9,395 nt of DNA. Origin: Candidatus Latescibacterota bacterium. GTDB taxonomy: Bacteria; Latescibacterota; UBA2968. Below are positions 5,656-9,395 of the stretch, piece by piece. The stretch spans positions 1 to 9,395 of the forward strand of contig JABIFK010000732.1 in NCBI GenBank assembly GCA_018650745.1. The letters run 5' to 3'. Every line of letters starts with the position of its first letter. The first letter of the stretch is position 1. Under the pieces are notes generated by a model. That model did no database searches, was not told the origin of the DNA, and saw only the letters and a list, made by a program, of their open reading frames with translations. A program made the translations under genes and the position numbers.

Positions 5656-8304
5656 ATGCAGTCTTTACGGAATACTCTGACAATGGTGTGCTGTGTGCTG
5701 TTTTTGACAGCAAGTCCTGGCCAGACGGAAACCGAGCTTGGGCAATTATGTCGATATGCTGCTGAGACAGGTGGAAAAACCATCAAACTTAGGCGACATG
5801 CACCAGATCGAAAAGCAGACGTATTGCATCTGACCATTGACGTAACACCTGATTTCACGGCACAAACCGTTTCGGGGAAAACATCTATAAGGTTCAAACC
5901 AATTGCTCTGCCCCTGAAAACTCTGCGACTGGATGCGGTTGACCTGACGGTTCAAACCGTGACATCAACAACTAAAATTCGAGGGTATGATGTGACCGAC
6001 GAGGCCATTTGGGTGACGTTTGAGAAAGCCATTCCACCCAAAATGGAGGTAACGGTGACAGTTGTTTACGAGGCTGAACCTAAAAAAGGTTTGTATTTCC
6101 GCACCCCAGAGATGGGATACAAACCCGAAGACGAACACCTCTGGACACAGGGCGAAACCCACGAAGCACGCCACTGGTTTCCAAGTTACGATTACCCGAA
6201 TGAGAAATTCACATCGGAAGTTATCTGTCACGTGCCAAAAGATATGGTGGTGCTGTCAAACGGACGGCAAGTATCTGCAACGATGGACTCGGAAACCGGG
6301 TTAAAATCTGTACAGTGGCTTCAGAACAAACCCCACGTCAATTATCTGATCGCGCTAACGGCGGGAAAATTCAAACATGTGTCGGGCAAATACCAAAACA
6401 TTCCGCTGGGGTTTTACACACCGGCATCCCAGATCGCACAGGCGCAAAATTCTTTTGCGTTAACGACCGATATGATGGCGTTTTTTGAGCAAGAGATTGG
6501 TGTGCCATACCCGTGGGATCAGTACAACCAAGTGGTCGTGGATGATTTCCCTTGGGGCGGCATGGAAAATACAACGCTAACGGTATTGACCGATGGCACA
6601 CTGTTCACAGAAGCATCGGAGAATATCCGCAGCAGCCAAGGACTGGTAGCCCACGAGTTGGCTCACCAGTGGTTTGGAGATTACGTGACCTGCAAAGATT
6701 GGAGTCAGGTGTGGTTGAACGAAGGATTTGCAACATATTACGAACACCTTTATGCCGGGTATAAAGACGGGCAAGATGCTTTGCTGTATAAACTCTACAA
6801 AGATGCCAGAGGGATCACAAGACGCAAAGGCAACCGCCCTATGGTAGATAAGACATATAATGAAGGTGCCACAGATCAATTCGATTATCGGGCATATTCC
6901 AAGGGATCTTGGGTCTTGCACATGCTCAGAACCCAGCTGGGTGAAGATCTGTTTCGCCGATGCATCAAAACGTATTTAGAACGTCACGCATTTCAGACCG
7001 TGGTAACAGAAGATTTGAATCGAATCTTGGAAGAACTGTCGGGGCGTTCCTTCGACGCTTTTTTTGACCAGTACGTATACCACGGCCAGCAACCGGAGCT
7101 GAACATAAAATATAGCTGGAATGAAAAAGACGGCTTGGCAAAAGTGACTGTGACACAAAAGCAAGAGACCAATGAGAAGGTGTTGTTGTTTTCTTTTCCG
7201 ACCAAAATTCGGTTTAAAACCAAAAGCAGCGTAGTGGACCACGAAGTCGTTATATACAAAAAACAGCACGATTTTTATTTTCCACTAACAGAAGCACCTG
7301 AAATCGTGCGCTTCGACCCAGATTACGGCGTACTGGCAAAATTGACATTCAACAAACCGCGAGTCATGTTATATAAGCAGTTGACCGCCACGACCGATGT
7401 CATCGGACGATTGATGGCCGTGGCGTCGCTGAAATCAAAAAAAGATCAAAAGACGGTTGACCAATTGAAGGCCGTACTCAATGGCGATCCTTTTTACGGT
7501 GTCCGCATCGAGGCTTCAGTTGCTCTCCGATCCATACACACGCCAAATGCTTTCGACGCGCTGGCCACTTCCGCAAATCAGCAAGATGCCCGAGTACGCA
7601 GGCAGGTGGTGCGAGACTTGGGACGGTTCTACAAACGCGAAAGTCTAACGGCCACTCAAAAGGTGATTGCGACAGAGAAAAACCCCGACATCCTAACCGA
7701 GGCCATTCGTAATCTGGGCAAGTACCCCAGCTCATCCACTCGGAAAACACTACTGGACTACTTAAATTCCGAATCGTATCGCAACAGGCTGGCCTACGCG
7801 TCCGTTCAAGCGATCCGAACAATGGACGACCCAGACTATATTCCTGACCTTCAGAAGACCCTAAAAACTCAGCACAAAGCCTTTCCCTCGGGAACATTCG
7901 GCAGAAGCCTGGACGCCCTGGCCTACTTGGCCAGAAACGAGGACAACCGGAAAAAGCTGAGACTATTTCTGGCAGGTTATCTGGAAGATGACCGAAAGAC
8001 GATTCGACGTTGGGCTGTTACGGCGCTGGGCACCTTACGAGACCCAGCAGCAATTCCCTTGGTATCGACATTTGTAGGCGCAGGTGAAGACGCGGTCGAA
8101 AAGGCCGCAGAGGGGGCGTTGAAGTCGTTGCGGGAAAACAACAAGGGTTCGGTGGAAATGAAAGACTTGCGGAACGAAGTGCTGAAATTGAAAGAAAAAA
8201 ACGAAAAAATGGAGAAAGATTTGGCGGACATCAGAAAGCGAATGGACGCGAAAGATCAAAAGAAGAAGGATCTCCCGAGTGAGAACACAAAAGATGAAAA
8301 ATGA
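5656..8304 (+). CDS. Secreted M1-family aminopeptidase with HEAT-like repeats and coiled-coil tail
   Basis: Seen: 882 aa; AAGGAG (5644-5649) lies 6 bases before the ATG. Residues 8-19 are a hydrophobic signal-peptide core, with likely cleavage near 20-24 and no lipobox, so export is expected. The N-terminal beta domain is about 45-240. The gluzincin domain has GGMEN at 301-305 (binds the substrate N-terminus), HELAH at 333-337 and third zinc ligand Glu356 (LNEGFA), giving HExxH-x18-E, with the transition-state Tyr414 in YSKG. Residues about 580-825 are HEAT-like helical repeats (for example AVTALGTLRDPAAIPLV) in place of the ERAP1-type C-domain. About 835-866 is a charged heptad-like coiled coil, followed by a Lys/Asp/Glu-rich tail. 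Known: M1 enzymes remove N-terminal residues from peptides using zinc. It lies 41 bp after the M42 gene and 57 bp before tdh. Inferred: periplasmic or extracellular first step in peptide use. No frameshift seen. Confidence 0.95.
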   Translation: MQSLRNTLTMVCCVLFLTASPGQTETELGQLCRYAAETGGKTIKLRRHAPDRKADVLHLTIDVTPDFTAQTVSGKTSIRFKPIALPLKTLRLDAVDLTVQTVTSTTKIRGYDVTDEAIWVTFEKAIPPKMEVTVTVVYEAEPKKGLYFRTPEMGYKPEDEHLWTQGETHEARHWFPSYDYPNEKFTSEVICHVPKDMVVLSNGRQVSATMDSETGLKSVQWLQNKPHVNYLIALTAGKFKHVSGKYQNIPLGFYTPASQIAQAQNSFALTTDMMAFFEQEIGVPYPWDQYNQVVVDDFPWGGMENTTLTVLTDGTLFTEASENIRSSQGLVAHELAHQWFGDYVTCKDWSQVWLNEGFATYYEHLYAGYKDGQDALLYKLYKDARGITRRKGNRPMVDKTYNEGATDQFDYRAYSKGSWVLHMLRTQLGEDLFRRCIKTYLERHAFQTVVTEDLNRILEELSGRSFDAFFDQYVYHGQQPELNIKYSWNEKDGLAKVTVTQKQETNEKVLLFSFPTKIRFKTKSSVVDHEVVIYKKQHDFYFPLTEAPEIVRFDPDYGVLAKLTFNKPRVMLYKQLTATTDVIGRLMAVASLKSKKDQKTVDQLKAVLNGDPFYGVRIEASVALRSIHTPNAFDALATSANQQDARVRRQVVRDLGRFYKRESLTATQKVIATEKNPDILTEAIRNLGKYPSSSTRKTLLDYLNSESYRNRLAYASVQAIRTMDDPDYIPDLQKTLKTQHKAFPSGTFGRSLDALAYLARNEDNRKKLRLFLAGYLEDDRKTIRRWAVTALGTLRDPAAIPLVSTFVGAGEDAVEKAAEGALKSLRENNKGSVEMKDLRNEVLKLKEKNEKMEKDLADIRKRMDAKDQKKKDLPSENTKDEK

Positions 8305-8361
8305 TGGGTTTCGGCATTGCCTCCGAAACATAGCCACTCACAAATAACCATTGGAAAAAAA

Positions 8362-9390
8362 ATGAAAGCACTGGTCAAAAGCGAAGCGGGACCGGGGTTG
8401 ACCCTCGAAGACGTACCCGAACCTGAAATTGGCATCAACGACGTACTCATCAAAATAGACCGCACAGGAATTTGTGGCACCGACTTACACATTTATAAGT
8501 GGGATGCGTGGGCACAAAAAACCATCCAGCCTCCGCTCGTTGTCGGTCATGAATTTATCGGAGAAATCATCGAAGTGGGCTCCAATGTCACCGGCTTCTT
8601 CCCTGGCGATATCGTGAGCGGAGAAGGCCACGTCGTTTGCGGGCGCTGTCGAAACTGCTTGGCCGGAAGACGCCACTTGTGTGCAGACACCAAAGGCATT
8701 GGCGTAAACCGGCCTGGTGCATTTTGCGAATACATTGCCCTGCCGATGACCAATGTGTGGCATCACCACAAAGACATAGACCGTGACATCGCGGCCATCT
8801 TCGACCCCCTTGGCAACGCCGTCCATTCGGCACTCTCATTCCCCGTCTTGGGTGAAGATGTCCTCATAACGGGTGCCGGCCCCATCGGGCTCATGTCGGC
8901 TGCCGTTGCACGCCATGCGGGTGCTCGGTATGTCGTCATCACCGATCTCAACCCTTTTCGTCTTGATCTGGCCAACAAAATGGGCGTGACAAAGGCCGTA
9001 GATCCGAGGGAACAAGACCTGTCTTCAGTACAAAAAGAATTGGGCATGGCCGAAGGATTTGACGTGGGCCTGGAAATGTCAGGCAACGAGTCGGCCTTTA
9101 GAGATATGCTAGGAAATATGTGTCACGGAGGGCGTATTGCCATGCTCGGCATTCCAGAAAGAGAAATGGCCATCGACTGGAATACCGTTGTTTTCAACAT
9201 GCTCACGATAAAAGGAATCTATGGCCGAGAAATGTATGAAACCTGGTATCAAATGACGGTCATGATCCAAAGCGGGCTGGACATCAAACCAGTGATTACC
9301 CATCGATACCATTACTCTGAATACGAAAAAGCCTTCGAGATTATGGGCTCAGGCATGTCCGGTAAAATCATATTGGATTGGACAAAGTAA
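8362..9390 (+). CDS. tdh: L-threonine 3-dehydrogenase
   Basis: Oxidises L-threonine to 2-amino-3-oxobutyrate with NAD+ in the cytoplasm; the product is normally split by Kbl to glycine and acetyl-CoA. Seen: 342 aa, against 341 for the E. coli enzyme as remembered, and alignable over its whole length. Catalytic zinc site: Cys38 (ICGTD), with Thr40 and His43 as proton relay, and His63-Glu64 (VGHEF). His90 in SGEGH is the threonine-specificity residue. Structural zinc: Cys93, Cys96, Cys99 and Cys107. Rossmann motif GAGPIG at 171-176, with Asp195 for NAD+ ribose. The DPLGNAVH and KGIYGREM segments are typical of Tdh rather than of other zinc alcohol dehydrogenases. The ATG at 8362 matches the E. 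coli N-terminus; its Shine-Dalgarno is weak (TTGGA before an A-run). An upstream in-frame TTG at 8317 is unlikely. It lies 57 bp after the M1 gene with no visible terminator, so co-transcription is plausible. The window ends 5 bases after its stop, so any kbl partner cannot be seen. Confidence 0.96.
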   Translation: MKALVKSEAGPGLTLEDVPEPEIGINDVLIKIDRTGICGTDLHIYKWDAWAQKTIQPPLVVGHEFIGEIIEVGSNVTGFFPGDIVSGEGHVVCGRCRNCLAGRRHLCADTKGIGVNRPGAFCEYIALPMTNVWHHHKDIDRDIAAIFDPLGNAVHSALSFPVLGEDVLITGAGPIGLMSAAVARHAGARYVVITDLNPFRLDLANKMGVTKAVDPREQDLSSVQKELGMAEGFDVGLEMSGNESAFRDMLGNMCHGGRIAMLGIPEREMAIDWNTVVFNMLTIKGIYGREMYETWYQMTVMIQSGLDIKPVITHRYHYSEYEKAFEIMGSGMSGKIILDWTK

Positions 9391-9395
9391 AGAAA

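Noticed and set aside
8317..8361. An upstream TTG start for tdh
   Set aside because: E. coli Tdh aligns from the ATG at 8362, and no ribosome site supports the TTG.
1..9395. CRISPR arrays, tRNA or rRNA genes, insertion sequences, phage or defence genes
   Set aside because: No direct-repeat array, RNA-gene structure, transposase or defence-type domain was seen on either strand; nearly all of the window is accounted for by seven metabolic or regulatory genes.

Overview
The window looks like chromosomal DNA from an uncultured, free-living bacterium of moderate G+C. Spacing is compact, Shine-Dalgarno sites are mostly clear, and there are no phage or transposon genes. An enolase-superfamily enzyme, a DapA-fold enzyme, M24 and M42 peptidases and an FCD-type GntR regulator packed together recall heterotrophic candidate phyla such as Poribacteria or Latescibacterota. 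That placement is an impression from gene content and is not demonstrated.

Layout. Three genes run leftward (minus strand): an M24 Xaa-Pro-aminopeptidase-like metallopeptidase (3689-2355), a mandelate racemase/muconate lactonizing enzyme family member (2174-987), and a DapA/N-acetylneuraminate-lyase-fold enzyme (951 to beyond the left edge). Four genes run rightward (plus strand): a GntR/FCD regulator (3865-4551), an M42 aminopeptidase (4592-5614), a secreted M1 aminopeptidase with a HEAT-like and coiled-coil C-terminus (5656-8304), and L-threonine 3-dehydrogenase (8362-9390). Gaps between the plus-strand genes are only 40-57 bp, so they may be co-transcribed.

Control. The two arms diverge from a 175-bp AT-rich region (3690-3864). 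It holds a perfect 8+1+8 inverted repeat in the spacer of a good sigma-70-type promoter for the M24 gene. A degenerate second copy lies 61 bp away, over the likely -10 of the regulator gene. This is a convincing picture of a local GntR regulator repressing both arms, although no binding data can be seen here.

How the genes may work together. The M1 enzyme (outside the cytoplasm) and the M42 and M24 enzymes (cytoplasm) would turn peptides into amino acids, with M24 dealing with X-Pro or X-hydroxyproline bonds. Tdh starts threonine breakdown. The DapA-fold enzyme has a GTMG signature and a C-terminal region that, from memory, resemble the 1-pyrroline-4-hydroxy-2-carboxylate deaminase (LhpC) group. 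The enolase-superfamily enzyme has the two-lysine active site of epimerases and cycloisomerases. Together they suggest a peptide and imino-acid (possibly hydroxyproline) utilisation locus. This remains a hypothesis: no oxidase or semialdehyde dehydrogenase is present in the window, and sugar-acid catabolism is the main alternative.
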